Source of the DNA: SZUA-229 sp036567985
Lineage (GTDB): Bacteria > Pseudomonadota > Gammaproteobacteria > SZUA-229
DNA length: 26,861 nucleotides
NCBI GenBank assembly: GCA_036567985.1
Contig: DATCTK010000013.1
Location: forward strand, 1 to 26,861
Reading direction: 5' to 3'
A program made the translations under genes and the position numbers. The first letter of the stretch is position 1; each line of letters starts with the position of its first letter. Positions 1 through 8,497 of this stretch are shown here, piece after piece. Below the pieces are notes generated by a model. It did no database searches, had not been told where the DNA came from, and saw only the letters and a program-made list of their open reading frames with translations.

Positions 1-149
1 ACACCTGTAAGCCCCGTAGGGCGAGTCCTGAAGCGCACATCTACGGTGTTGTGCTTCTTGTAAAGGAGCGCCCCATTCACTGCGAAGCACGCCTTGTAGC
101 TGCACGCTTCAGGACTCGCAGAGACATATCAGCATTGTTCAGAGGTACC
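1..149 (-). mobile_element. IS5-like element end or MITE (left copy)
   Basis: Positions 73-149, read on the minus strand from the tip GGTACCTCTGAACAA, are identical over 77 bp to 26767-26843 on the plus strand. The tip abuts CTAG (150-153), a YTAR tetranucleotide, which is the target preference known for the IS5 group. The body therefore lies to the left. Inside it, 22-70 is a diverged inverted copy of 73-119 (both begin GCGAGTCCTGAAGCG when read inward), so the element end is itself a large imperfect palindrome. No transposase coding sequence is visible, because the window ends here. It could be a full IS, a solo end or a palindromic MITE. The family assignment is inference. Confidence 0.6.
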
Positions 150-153
150 CTAG

Positions 154-348
154 TATCGCAAAAGCCCGCAGCAAATTGAAGTGATGCTGGGCGAAGGTGT
201 ACACAGCAGCCGTTGTGTGCTCCTGCCCACCGCCAACCATCGCGCCTATGTCGGCACCATCATGGGACGAGAAATTGTCTATGAATGCAGTGTTGATCAG
301 GTAACCGAAGCGATCGAGCGACTCAAGCCTTCTACCCGTCGGCGTTAA
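154..348 (+). pseudogene. 3' remnant of an unidentified gene cut by the left IS end
   Basis: An open frame runs from the edge of the IS target site (154) to a TAA at 346-348 and encodes 64 residues. It includes VMLGEGVHSSRCVLLPTAN and ends in IERLKPSTRRR. It has no start codon of its own at the left edge and is closed upstream by the TAG of the target site, so it reads as the C-terminal part of a longer protein truncated by the insertion. A GTG-ATG at 184-189 could in principle restart a short peptide. I do not recognise the family. Confidence 0.45.
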
Positions 349-380
349 CGTGTTATCAAAAACCTGGCGCCTGCTGCAAC

Positions 381-926
381 TCAGCGTTTAAAACGCAGGT
401 TATTATTGGTATCACGACTCTGCCGAATTAAGGCATTATCATCCAGTGAATTGTCGTTTTTGGCATAAGCGGCACACGACAGTTTACACAGTCGATCATA
501 GAGCAATACATTAACCGAAGCGGCTAAATTCATACTGCCCACGGTGGGCACATACACCACCGCATCGGCACGATCAATCAACGACTGGCTGAGGCTGCCG
601 TCTTCCGGGCCGAACACATAACAGGCATTCTGCGGGTGTTCAAAATCCGGCAGTGGCTGTGCATTTAGCGCAAACTCCACACACACCAGCTGCATCCCTG
701 GCTGCAGCACATTCAGCAAATTATCCACACAGTGCAGTGTCACATCCTCACTCACCTTGCGCCGCATCTTCGGCGTATCGGGATTAAGCGCCAGTGCCCG
801 CGGATAACGCTGGCCGGTGTAATACACCTGATTCACCCGGTAATTACCCGCGGCACGCAACACGCCGTCGACATTCTCCGGGCTTTTCGGGTTAAGCAAA
901 CCAATGCTCACACACGCTGATTTCAT
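381..926 (-). CDS. TrmH/SpoU-family RNA 2'-O-methyltransferase
   Basis: A 181-residue protein of the SPOUT class, expected to transfer a methyl group from S-adenosylmethionine to a ribose 2'-hydroxyl of tRNA or rRNA in the cytoplasm. The three knotted-fold motifs are present in order: PENVDGVLRAAGNY near residue 16, YVFGPEDGSLS near 103, and YVPTVGSMNLAASVNVLLYD near 124. The last of these forms the trefoil knot that binds the cofactor. There is no extra N-terminal RNA-binding domain, so it is a compact TrmH/TrmL-like form. The ATG at 926 has an AGGA about 11 nt upstream. It is transcribed toward the truncated gene at 154-348 and diverges from the cNMP-binding gene. The exact modified nucleotide cannot be told from sequence. 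Confidence 0.85.
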   Translation of the reverse strand: MKSACVSIGLLNPKSPENVDGVLRAAGNYRVNQVYYTGQRYPRALALNPDTPKMRRKVSEDVTLHCVDNLLNVLQPGMQLVCVEFALNAQPLPDFEHPQNACYVFGPEDGSLSQSLIDRADAVVYVPTVGSMNLAASVNVLLYDRLCKLSCAAYAKNDNSLDDNALIRQSRDTNNNLRFKR

Positions 927-1071
927 AAACGCATCATTCCTGTTAATTCAAAGCGGCGCAAAAGCGGCCACGGGCTGTGCTATATTTATATTAATGAATT
1001 TACGGGCAGCTCACCAGCATAGGCACTGCCCCTGCTACAAACTGCCGTAACCTGCTGTAAGAAGAAACCGA

Positions 1072-1563
1072 ATGACGCTGCAAAAAATTGCCTGCACCGA
1101 TGAAGGCCTGGCCAACTACCTCGAACTCACCCGCTGGGCCAAAGACTTTTCCTGGGATGAAATCTGCCATATTTCCGAACACATGAGCGCCTACAGCGCC
1201 AGCAAGGGCACGGTGATTTTCGATGAAGGCGCCGAGGACAGCACCCTGGGCATAGTGATTCGCGGCAAGATCGACATTATCAAGCGTCAGTCCGGTTCCC
1301 GCGCCAATGTGATTGCCTCGATTCTACCCTCACAGAGTTTTGGCGAGATGTCACTGCTGGATGGCGAACCCCGTTCGGCACAGGCGGTGGCAGCCACCGA
1401 TGTGGAGTTGCTGCTACTCACCCGTAAAGACCTGTTCAAACTGCGGGAACAACACCCGAAACTGGCGTTTGATCTACTGTGGCTGGTGTCACGCATGCTC
1501 AGCCAGCGGCTGCGTCGCACCAGTGGCAACCTGGTAGCCCAGTTGAATAAGCCAGGTAAATAA
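1072..1563 (+). CDS. Stand-alone cyclic-nucleotide-binding domain protein
   Basis: A 163-residue cytoplasmic protein made essentially of one Crp/Fnr-type cNMP-binding beta-barrel. The phosphate-binding cassette is recognisable as FGEMSLLDGEPRSAQAVA near residues 95-112, with the conserved FGE, LLDG and RSA elements that contact the cyclic phosphate and ribose in CRP-like sensors. After the barrel come two short helices (residues 125-155), but there is no helix-turn-helix, so it is not a CRP-type regulator. Such lone domains act as ligand-responsive partners of other proteins, and the partner here is unknown. AAGAAG lies just upstream of the ATG. The gene converges with arfB, whose stop is 6 nt away. 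Confidence 0.8.
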   Translation: MTLQKIACTDEGLANYLELTRWAKDFSWDEICHISEHMSAYSASKGTVIFDEGAEDSTLGIVIRGKIDIIKRQSGSRANVIASILPSQSFGEMSLLDGEPRSAQAVAATDVELLLLTRKDLFKLREQHPKLAFDLLWLVSRMLSQRLRRTSGNLVAQLNKPGK

Positions 1564-1569
1564 GCCGGC

Positions 1570-1989
1570 CTAGTCACTGCTATCAACTTTTCGCCTGAGC
1601 AATTTGGACTGGCCACGTTTTGTTTTACTGTCAACCCGACGGCTCTTTGCTGCCTTCGATGGCTTTGTTGCCACCCGCGCCCGCTGCACACGGGCCACAC
1701 TCTGGATCAGCTCCTGTAATCGCGCAATCGCATCATCACGGTTTTTTTCCTGGGTGCGAAACTGCTGCGCCTTGATCACCAGCACACCCTCCTTGCTGAT
1801 ACGCTTGTCATTCAGCTTGAGCAGACGCTCCTTGTAGAACTCCGGCAGCGAGGATGCTGCAATATCAAAGCGCAGATGAATCGCACTCGCCACCTTATTC
1901 ACATTCTGCCCACCCGCCCCCTGGGAACGAATCGCATGCAGTTCCACTTCATCATCGGCCAGGCTTACATTACTGGAAATTCTTATCAT
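1570..1989 (-). CDS. arfB: Alternative ribosome-rescue factor ArfB (YaeJ), peptidyl-tRNA hydrolase
   Basis: ArfB hydrolyses peptidyl-tRNA on ribosomes stalled at the 3' end of broken mRNAs, independently of tmRNA. The 139-residue protein has the release-factor catalytic loop GAGGQNVNKV near residues 24-33, with the GGQ tripeptide. It ends in a basic tail rich in Lys and Arg (KPSKAAKSRRVDSKTKRG) of the kind that occupies the empty mRNA channel. Length matches the E. coli protein (140 aa). A GTG at 1992 directly precedes the ATG at 1989; I chose the ATG. It lies between the convergent cNMP-binding gene and a divergent TIGR02647 gene. All key residues look intact. Confidence 0.92.
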   Translation of the reverse strand: MIRISSNVSLADDEVELHAIRSQGAGGQNVNKVASAIHLRFDIAASSLPEFYKERLLKLNDKRISKEGVLVIKAQQFRTQEKNRDDAIARLQELIQSVARVQRARVATKPSKAAKSRRVDSKTKRGQSKLLRRKVDSSD

Positions 1990-2226
1990 CACTCACTGAC
2001 ACAACAGGTTTTTCAGGTAAAGACCAGATTAAAAGACACACTGTGACGAGAAGGCAAACCCGCCTGCACACTGCATAAAGCGCCTTATCATAGCGCGTGG
2101 CGGCGTAAAATAACATTCGTGCAATACACAGATGCATATATTATGATCGGTCATCTATATCAAGATATGCCGGTAATCATGTTGCCCACCAGTATCGGGA
2201 CAACAGACAAACGCAAAAGGTGAACA

Positions 2227-2478
2227 ATGCATTATAAAATCGAGAACATGGCCGAGCTCAATATACTGGTTCAATACAGCCTCGACGCATTCAAGGGCAT
2301 TAAAGTGCATTCCACCGCCAGCGAAGAAAAAATCAGTGCAGTTGAACGCCTCTACGAGAAAGGGCTGGTGACACAGGTGGATGGTGGCTACCTGACCGAT
2401 CTGGGCCGCAAAGCCGCGGAGCACGCCCAGGCGCTGGTACTGATGCTGGCCAACCACGACCAGAACATCGCCAGCTAG
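2227..2478 (+). CDS. TIGR02647 family small protein
   Basis: An 83-residue protein matching the pattern of the TIGR02647 family found in Pseudomonas and related gammaproteobacteria. Visible elements are an N-terminal helix with AELNILVQYSL, then FKGIKVHSTAS, a helix ending in RLYEKGLVTQ, and DGGYLTDLGRKAAEHAQ. The arrangement resembles a small winged-helix fold (helix, recognition helix, YLT-LG wing), so DNA binding is plausible, but the function is not established. It converges with selO with only 15 nt between the stop codons. The upstream 230 bp hold an AT-rich stretch that may carry its promoter. Confidence 0.75.
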   Translation: MHYKIENMAELNILVQYSLDAFKGIKVHSTASEEKISAVERLYEKGLVTQVDGGYLTDLGRKAAEHAQALVLMLANHDQNIAS

Positions 2479-2493
2479 CCACCAGGCAGCTAC

Positions 2494-4002
2494 TCAGGTG
2501 CCACAGAAAGTTTGCTGCACCACCTCATCCGGCTCTGGCGGCAGCATATAGTTGTCATTACCCGGCTGGTACTCAAATGGCTTCTGTAACACCTTATGCA
2601 ATGCATGGAATGGTGCAAAGTCATTATGGTCTTCCGCCGCGCGTATCACCGCCTCAACCTGGTGATTGCGGGGAATATACAGCGGATTCACCTTCGCCAT
2701 AGCACCCTGTCGTTGCCCATCGCTCGCACTTTCAAGGCTCAGGCGCTGACGCCATTGCACAAGCCAGGCATCCAGTGATTCGGGCTGTTTGAACAGCTGG
2801 CGCAATTTCTCATCGGCTTTTTCATCGGCCTGGCTGGCGCACTGGCTTAAATAATAAAACGTCAGGGTAAAATCCGCCTGCTGCTCATCCATCAGGTTAA
2901 GCAATGACTGCAGCAGTGCCTTGTCCTCATCGGCGCTGGCCGCGGCACTGGCGCTCAGGCCGCATTTGTCGCGCATGCCACTGAGCCAGGCCTGTTCGTA
3001 GCTGACAATGTAATTCTGCAACTCGGTTCTGGCCAGCTCCACCGCGCGCTCGGTGTCATCATCAAACAGTGGCAGCAGAGCTTCCGCCAGACGGGTCAGG
3101 TTCCATAAACCAATGGATGGCTGATTGCTGTAGGCATAGCGTCCATCACGGTCGATGGAACTGTACACCTGGCTGTGCTGGTAGTAATCCATAAAAGCAC
3201 AGGGTCCGTAGTCGATGGTTTCACCGGCAACCGACATATTATCGGTATTCATTACACCGTGAATAAAGCCCAGCTGCATCCAGCGGGCAATCAGTTGCGC
3301 CTGACCCTGCACAATCTCTGCAAACAGACCCAGGTAGGGTTGCTCCGCCTCGACCAGCTGCGGGTAATTGCGTTCAATCACGTAATCTGCCAGCGCCTTG
3401 ATTGCCGCTGTATCCTCATGCTGGGCAAAATACTGAAAACTGCCGACGCGAATAAAACTGCGCGCCGCCCGGGTAATCACCCCGCCCGGCAGCAGCCGTT
3501 CCCTGGCCACCTCTTCACCACTGGTCACTGCGGCCAGCGCCCGGGTGGTGGGTACATTCAGTTTGTGCATGGCTTCACTCAGCAGGTATTCACGCAGCAC
3601 CGGCCCAAGGGCGGCACGGCCATCGCCGTTACGGGAATAGCGGGTCTGCCCCGAGCCTTTTAACTGGATATCCAGCGAACCGCCGGTTACCTGCTCAAGC
3701 TCACCCAGGTAGATTGCCCGACCATCCCCCAGCTGGGGATTGAAATGCCCGAACTGGTGCCCGGCATAGGCCATCGCCAGTGGTTCACAACTGTCATGGA
3801 TCACATTGCCGGAAAAAATAGCCGCGAGAAAATCCTCATCCAGCGCATCACTCGCCAGCCCCAGCTCGGCGGCAAGTGCATGATTAAAGATAATTAAACC
3901 AGGTTTTGTTACAGGCGCCGGCTTGCACCTGGTGTAGAAGCCTTCACCCAGTGCCAGGTATCGATTTTTAAACGCAAGATTTTTCAAGGGAACTCTCGGC
4001 AA
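2494..4002 (-). CDS. selO: Protein adenylyltransferase SelO (YdiU family)
   Basis: SelO is an inverted pseudokinase that transfers AMP from ATP to Ser, Thr or Tyr of redox and metabolic proteins. The 502-residue length is typical. The sequence shows GDGRAIYLGE (residues 93-101), the nucleotide-binding QLKGSGQTRYSRNGDGRA with catalytic Lys115, the catalytic loop HGVMNTDN (248-255) and the metal-binding DYGP (264-267). It ends in FCGT, placing a Cys where eukaryotic SelO has selenocysteine. No ATG is available: an in-frame TGA directly precedes the TTG at 4002, so the start is that TTG or another TTG five codons inside. It sits alone, convergent with the TIGR02647 gene and about 100 nt downstream of the molybdenum operon's last stop. 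Confidence 0.93.
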   Translation of the reverse strand: MPRVPLKNLAFKNRYLALGEGFYTRCKPAPVTKPGLIIFNHALAAELGLASDALDEDFLAAIFSGNVIHDSCEPLAMAYAGHQFGHFNPQLGDGRAIYLGELEQVTGGSLDIQLKGSGQTRYSRNGDGRAALGPVLREYLLSEAMHKLNVPTTRALAAVTSGEEVARERLLPGGVITRAARSFIRVGSFQYFAQHEDTAAIKALADYVIERNYPQLVEAEQPYLGLFAEIVQGQAQLIARWMQLGFIHGVMNTDNMSVAGETIDYGPCAFMDYYQHSQVYSSIDRDGRYAYSNQPSIGLWNLTRLAEALLPLFDDDTERAVELARTELQNYIVSYEQAWLSGMRDKCGLSASAAASADEDKALLQSLLNLMDEQQADFTLTFYYLSQCASQADEKADEKLRQLFKQPESLDAWLVQWRQRLSLESASDGQRQGAMAKVNPLYIPRNHQVEAVIRAAEDHNDFAPFHALHKVLQKPFEYQPGNDNYMLPPEPDEVVQQTFCGT

Positions 4003-4108
4003 TCAACGGATCAGACCGTCAGTTTAACTGATGGCGGCCTGCAAATTGGCGGAAAAATAATAAGGGATTGTCTGGATACAGGTTGAGCCGACTTGTATTT
4101 TCTGGCGT

Positions 4109-4702
4109 TTAATCAGTACAGGCAGGGATATCAGCCGGTCGATCGATATCAATCAGTATACCCTCATCCTCCAGCGGCAAAAGGCGAAGCGAGCCGTGAT
4201 ATTTTTTTAAAATATCACGTGCCCCTGTGTCCTGGTTCAATGCCAGCAGGTCATTTTTATAATTCCTGCTAAAACCCACTGGATGACCTCGCTGATGACG
4301 GTAAACCGGTGCAACCAGGTCTGCACCCTGTTCCAGTTGTTTATATAATTGCTCAATGGTACGGGTTTCGATATAGGGCATATCCGCCAGCAGTATCAGC
4401 CAGCCAGCGGCATCAGGATAAAGCGATTCACTGGCACGCACAGCGCAGGCAATGCTGCTGCCCATGCCCTGTTCAGACTGATCATTCACAATCACTTGCA
4501 AGCCCAGTTGTTCCAGCTGCCTGCTTAAATGAATGAGCTCACGATTAATCACCACCATTGAATCCGGCATTGCCCTGCCCAGCTTTTCTGCACAAAGCAG
4601 TAGCATCGGGGTGTTATAAATAAGCGGGTATAAAAGTTTATTGCTACCAAAGCGGCTGCTCTGTCCTGCGGCCAGCAAAACACCGATCGGTTTATTACTC
4701 AT
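4109..4702 (-). CDS. MocA-like molybdenum cofactor nucleotidyltransferase
   Basis: A 197-residue cytoplasmic nucleotidyltransferase of the MobA/MocA family. The signature LLAAGQSSRFGSNKLL near residues 9-24 has the AAG-SSR-G-KL form of CTP:molybdopterin cytidylyltransferase (MocA) rather than the AGG form of guanylyltransferase MobA. LLADMPYIE near 103-111 is the metal-binding strand, and VYRHQRGHPVGF matches the family's G-P-V-F segment. It would convert Mo-molybdopterin into the cytosine dinucleotide used by xanthine-oxidase-family enzymes. The start codon overlaps the xdhC stop (ATGA), so translation is probably coupled. Last gene of the operon. Substrate specificity (CTP) is inference from motif and context. 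Confidence 0.85.
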   Translation of the reverse strand: MSNKPIGVLLAAGQSSRFGSNKLLYPLIYNTPMLLLCAEKLGRAMPDSMVVINRELIHLSRQLEQLGLQVIVNDQSEQGMGSSIACAVRASESLYPDAAGWLILLADMPYIETRTIEQLYKQLEQGADLVAPVYRHQRGHPVGFSRNYKNDLLALNQDTGARDILKKYHGSLRLLPLEDEGILIDIDRPADIPACTD

Positions 4703-5715
4703 AGGATGCTGACAGATGGTTTAAGCGGTTGCCCGGCTGACAGTTCAGCTGGCGACTCAACTGGGTGGTTCACAAGATTCCGTTGCTGGGTGATTTCCGC
4801 CAGAATGGATACCGCAATTTCTGCCGGGGTGTGACTGCCAATGGCGAGTCCGGTGGGTGCATGTAATCGGTTAATTTGCGTTGCAGTTAAGCCCATTTGC
4901 CGGAGTCTGTCGCGGCGTGCCTGACAGTTACGCTGGGAACCGATTGCACCCACATAGAATGCACTTGATACCAGCGCATCGAGCAAGGCCATATCATCCA
5001 GTTTTGGATCATGGGTCAGCGCAACCACCGCGCTGCGTGTATTCCGGGTGTAATATTGCACCGCTTCATCGGGCATTAAGGTGGTGAGTTCCGTGCCATC
5101 AAGCTGCCAGTTCTGTGCATATTCCTGCCGCGGGTCGCAAACAATCACGCGGTAATCCAGCATCAGTGCTATTTGTGAAACAGTGTGTGAAAGATGCCCC
5201 GCACCGATCAGTAACAGCGTCCATTGCACACCGAACACCTTGCGCACTGTGTGAGGGTTATATTCAAACGTCTGCTGGCTGCTGGCGGCCTGCAAACTCA
5301 CCTCGCCGCTTTGCAGATCTACCTGGCGGGTAATTAAATGCTGTTGCTGAATTGCATCCAGTAGCTGCTGCAACTCGTCGACATCGTCTAGCTGTTCAAT
5401 CAGCAGTTCAAGTCGGCCACCACAGGGCAAGCCAAAACGGCTGGCTTCTGTACGGTTTACACCATAATTTATCCGTGTTGGGAAAGCGTCGCTGAGCTGA
5501 TGATCCAGATAACGCTGTAGCAGATCTTCTTCAACACAACCACCGGAAACAGAGCCGTGGATGATGCCCTGGTTGCTCATAATCATCACCGAACCCACAG
5601 GGCGTGGTGAGGAACCCCAGGTTTTCAGCACGGTTACCAGCAGCACCTGATGACCATCGTCCAGCCATTCACGGGCTTTTAGCATTACATCATAATCACT
5701 GCCGTACTGGTTCAT
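4699..5715 (-). CDS. xdhC: XdhC/CoxI-family molybdenum cofactor insertion protein
   Basis: A 338-residue chaperone of the XdhC/PaoD family, which binds molybdenum cofactor, promotes its sulfuration and delivers it to the large subunit of molybdenum hydroxylases. The N-terminal XdhC/CoxI domain shows VTVLKTWGSSPRPVGSVMIM and GSVSGGCVEEDLL (residues 28-65). The C-terminal Rossmann-like domain begins with LLIGAGHLSHTVSQIAL near 167 and contains AVVALTHDPKLDD and YVGAIGSQRN, both family hallmarks. There is no signal peptide, so it acts in the cytoplasm before Tat export of the enzyme. It overlaps the downstream nucleotidyltransferase gene by 4 nt and follows the HbpS-like gene by about 34 nt. Confidence 0.9.
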   Translation of the reverse strand: MNQYGSDYDVMLKAREWLDDGHQVLLVTVLKTWGSSPRPVGSVMIMSNQGIIHGSVSGGCVEEDLLQRYLDHQLSDAFPTRINYGVNRTEASRFGLPCGGRLELLIEQLDDVDELQQLLDAIQQQHLITRQVDLQSGEVSLQAASSQQTFEYNPHTVRKVFGVQWTLLLIGAGHLSHTVSQIALMLDYRVIVCDPRQEYAQNWQLDGTELTTLMPDEAVQYYTRNTRSAVVALTHDPKLDDMALLDALVSSAFYVGAIGSQRNCQARRDRLRQMGLTATQINRLHAPTGLAIGSHTPAEIAVSILAEITQQRNLVNHPVESPAELSAGQPLKPSVSIL

Positions 5716-5749
5716 TGGTCAGGCTTCTGCTGATGGATAAGACAGGGTT

Positions 5750-6241
5750 TTAATCGATAGCAAACTGGATTCGTGCATCCAGACTCTCTAATGCCTTATT
5801 GGCACAGGCTGCATCTTTATCGCCCCCCGGTGCACCACTCACGCCCACTGCACCCAGATTAAAGCCACCGGCAACAATCCTGATGCCGCCTTCCATGACA
5901 ATCAGACCCTCTATGTGATTTAATTCCTGGCGTATATCTTCACGGGCTTTTTTAAACTGGCCACTGTCACTCCAGGCCATGACCGTCATATTCGCCTTGC
6001 GCTCTGCAATTTCCAGGGTAAAGCGTGAGGCAAGGTCATCCCGTAAAGCCGCACGAACCAGACCGTGACGATCAACCACCACCGCGCTCACATGGTAACC
6101 GTCCTTACGGCAGGCCTCGATGGTGGCACTGGCCAGATCCCGCGCCAGTTCCATACCGATACTTTTATCGCTCACCACATCCGCTGCATGGGATGCGCCA
6201 CTGAACAAAAGGCTTACACAAAACGCAATTAACTGTCTCAT
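5750..6241 (-). CDS. Secreted HbpS/GlcG-like protein (possible heme binder)
   Basis: A 163-residue exported protein. The start at 6241 is set by GAGGT 8 nt upstream and gives a clean Sec signal MRQLIAFCVSLLFSGASHA. An earlier in-frame start at 6277 would only add twelve unneeded residues. The mature part is one GlcG/HbpS domain: VVVDRHGLVRAALRDD (54-69), a helix with a conserved Lys/Arg patch, then EGGIRIVAGGFNLGAVGVSGAPGG (117-140) and DKDAACANKAL. HbpS homologues bind heme or small ligands, but the function here is not established. It sits 36 nt after the molybdopterin subunit, in the slot where related operons often carry a cytochrome c, so a role with the periplasmic enzyme is an inference worth testing. 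Confidence 0.8.
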   Translation of the reverse strand: MRQLIAFCVSLLFSGASHAADVVSDKSIGMELARDLASATIEACRKDGYHVSAVVVDRHGLVRAALRDDLASRFTLEIAERKANMTVMAWSDSGQFKKAREDIRQELNHIEGLIVMEGGIRIVAGGFNLGAVGVSGAPGGDKDAACANKALESLDARIQFAID

Positions 6242-6277
6242 CACATTTACCTCATATACAAACGGTTTGCGGTCCAA

Positions 6278-8497
6278 CTAGGCTCGAAGATCCGTGTTCT
6301 GTAACGGGAACTCACGCACCCGTTTACCGGTGGCGGCGAAAATGCCATTCAATACAGCCGGTGCGGCAACGGCGATGGTGGGTTCACCAATGCCGCCCCA
6401 GAAACCGCCCGATGGCATCACAATCACCTCAACTTCAGGCATTTCATTGATTAACATTGATGGATAATCATGGAAATTTGACTGCTCAACCGCGCCGTCC
6501 TTAATACTGCATTCGCCATACAATAGCGCCGACAAACCATACACAAACGAGCCTTCCACCTGTGCCTCAATCTGTTGCGGATTTACCGCATAACCCGGGT
6601 CGGTTGCGGCAACGATGCGATGTACCCTGAGTTTGCCTGCATCGTCCACCGATACTTCAGCACAGGCGGCCACATAACTGCCGAAGGTTTTGGTCACAGC
6701 CAGGCCACGGTGCACACCTTTAGCAGGGGTTGTGCCCCAGCCGGCTTTGTCAGCCACCGCATTCAGCACCGCCAGGCTTTGTGGGTGATCTTTCATCAGT
6801 TGACGACGAAATTCGAGTGGATCCTTTTTCGCGGCGTGTGCCAGTTCATCGATAAAACATTCGGTGTAAATCGCATTCTGGTTGATATTCACACCACGCC
6901 AGAAACCTGCCGGCACCGGCGGGTTACGCATCGCATGTTCAACCAGTAGATTGGGTACCGTGTAACTGATGGCATGATCACCCTCCGCATGAAAACCCTG
7001 GAAGGTAATCATATCGGCACCGTTCTCTGCCAGCCATTGCGGCCGGATAGACGCCAGTATCGACTGGCCGGAAATGCGTACCTGCAACGCATCCAGATTG
7101 CCCTTGTCATCCAGGCCACCTATCAGTTTACATTTGGTAACCGGATGATAGAAACCATGGGCCATATCCTCTTCCCGTGACCACAGCAGTTTCACCGGTG
7201 TGCCGGGAATCTGTTTTGCGATTTGTACAGCTTGCGTTACAAAATCATGCACCGCACCGCGACGACCGAAACCGCCACCCAGGTGAATCTTGTAAACATC
7301 ACATTGTTTGATATTCAGACCCGATGCTTCGGCTGCCGCATCCAGTGCCACTTCACCGTTCTGTGTCGGGCACCAGACTTCACACCTGTCTTTGGTCCAG
7401 AGTGCCGTGGCATTCATCGGCTCCATGGTGGCGTGGTTCTGGTAAGGATACGCATAGGTCGCTTCGACTGTTCTGGCTGCAGCCTTGAGCGCCCTTTTCG
7501 CATCACCTTTGCGATTGCCTTCAAATACCTTATCACTGGAGCTTAAGCCTTCATCCAGCATCTTATCGATAGCGGCACTGCTCAACTCGGCGTTGGGGCC
7601 CTTATCCCAGCTAATCGGTAATTCATCCAGTGCCGATTTTGCATGCCACCAGGTGTCTGCCACCACGGCGACAGCATTGTCGCCAACTTTCAGCACCTTT
7701 TTTACGCCCGGCATCTTGCGCACTTTACTGTCATCAAAAGACTTGAGCTTGCCTGTGAAAACCGGACAGGCCTTGATCGCGGCATTGAGCATGCCCTCCA
7801 GCTGAAGGTCTGCACCGAATACCTGTTTACCATTGAGTTTATCCACGGTGTCCAGGCGTTTTACCGGCTGGCCGATCAGCTTCCAGTCTTTGGGATCTTT
7901 CAGCTCAATGTGTTCAGGGGGAAACAACTCTGCAGCCAGTGCGGCCACCTTGCCATAGGTGGTAGTGCGACCGCTTGGCTTATGCGTAATCACACTGCTG
8001 GCAACCGTACATTCGGCCATGGGTACATCCCATTGTTCCGCCGCGGCCTGAATCAGCATATGCCGTGCCACCGCACCGCCCTTGCGCACGTAATCATGAC
8101 TGCCACGAATCCCCTGACTGCCGCCGGTAGAAAAACTGCGCCAGACTTTATCCCGCGCCAGGTTCTCGCCGGGTGTGGGGTATTCGGTGGTGACTTTAGA
8201 CCAGTCACACTCCAGTTCCTCGGCCACCAGCTGTGCCAGACCGGTTAATGTGCCCTGGCCCATTTCGGAGCGTGCGATACGAATCACCACTGTGTCATCG
8301 GCCAGAATTTCAACCCAGGCATTAACTTCTGCTCCACTGGAGGATGTTCCCAGTGACGAATAGGGCGGCACGTTGTCAGCGGCAAACGCTGTGCGGCTAG
8401 ACAGTGGTAAAAATAATCCCAGTGAGAAACCCGCGCCAATAGCCGTGCTCTGAATCAGGAAGTCGCGACGCGAAACATTGATGCGTTGATGTTTCAT
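6278..8497 (-). CDS. Tat-exported molybdopterin-binding subunit, isoquinoline 1-oxidoreductase beta (IorB) type
   Basis: The large catalytic subunit (739 aa) of a molybdenum hydroxylase of the xanthine-oxidase family, IorB-like aldehyde/N-heterocycle oxidoreductase subclass. A Tat signal with the SRRDFL motif at residues 9-14 precedes a hydrophobic stretch ending near AFAA (40). Cofactor and active-site motifs are GQGTLTGLAQLVAEEL (80-95), HATMEP (355-360), GGGFGRR (407-413), GFWRG (531-535) and GGIGEPT (701-707). Glu705 is the expected catalytic base. The enzyme would hydroxylate an aldehyde or heterocycle in the periplasm. A strong GGAGGTG precedes the ATG, which overlaps the 2Fe-2S subunit's stop. 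No cytochrome c domain is fused. The substrate cannot be deduced. Confidence 0.93.
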   Translation of the reverse strand: MKHQRINVSRRDFLIQSTAIGAGFSLGLFLPLSSRTAFAADNVPPYSSLGTSSSGAEVNAWVEILADDTVVIRIARSEMGQGTLTGLAQLVAEELECDWSKVTTEYPTPGENLARDKVWRSFSTGGSQGIRGSHDYVRKGGAVARHMLIQAAAEQWDVPMAECTVASSVITHKPSGRTTTYGKVAALAAELFPPEHIELKDPKDWKLIGQPVKRLDTVDKLNGKQVFGADLQLEGMLNAAIKACPVFTGKLKSFDDSKVRKMPGVKKVLKVGDNAVAVVADTWWHAKSALDELPISWDKGPNAELSSAAIDKMLDEGLSSSDKVFEGNRKGDAKRALKAAARTVEATYAYPYQNHATMEPMNATALWTKDRCEVWCPTQNGEVALDAAAEASGLNIKQCDVYKIHLGGGFGRRGAVHDFVTQAVQIAKQIPGTPVKLLWSREEDMAHGFYHPVTKCKLIGGLDDKGNLDALQVRISGQSILASIRPQWLAENGADMITFQGFHAEGDHAISYTVPNLLVEHAMRNPPVPAGFWRGVNINQNAIYTECFIDELAHAAKKDPLEFRRQLMKDHPQSLAVLNAVADKAGWGTTPAKGVHRGLAVTKTFGSYVAACAEVSVDDAGKLRVHRIVAATDPGYAVNPQQIEAQVEGSFVYGLSALLYGECSIKDGAVEQSNFHDYPSMLINEMPEVEVIVMPSGGFWGGIGEPTIAVAAPAVLNGIFAATGKRVREFPLQNTDLRA

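Noticed and set aside
4003..4108. Molybdenum cofactor riboswitch near the molybdenum operon
   Set aside because: The gap lies at the 3' end of the operon and I could not identify the conserved aptamer pattern there, or upstream of 8985.
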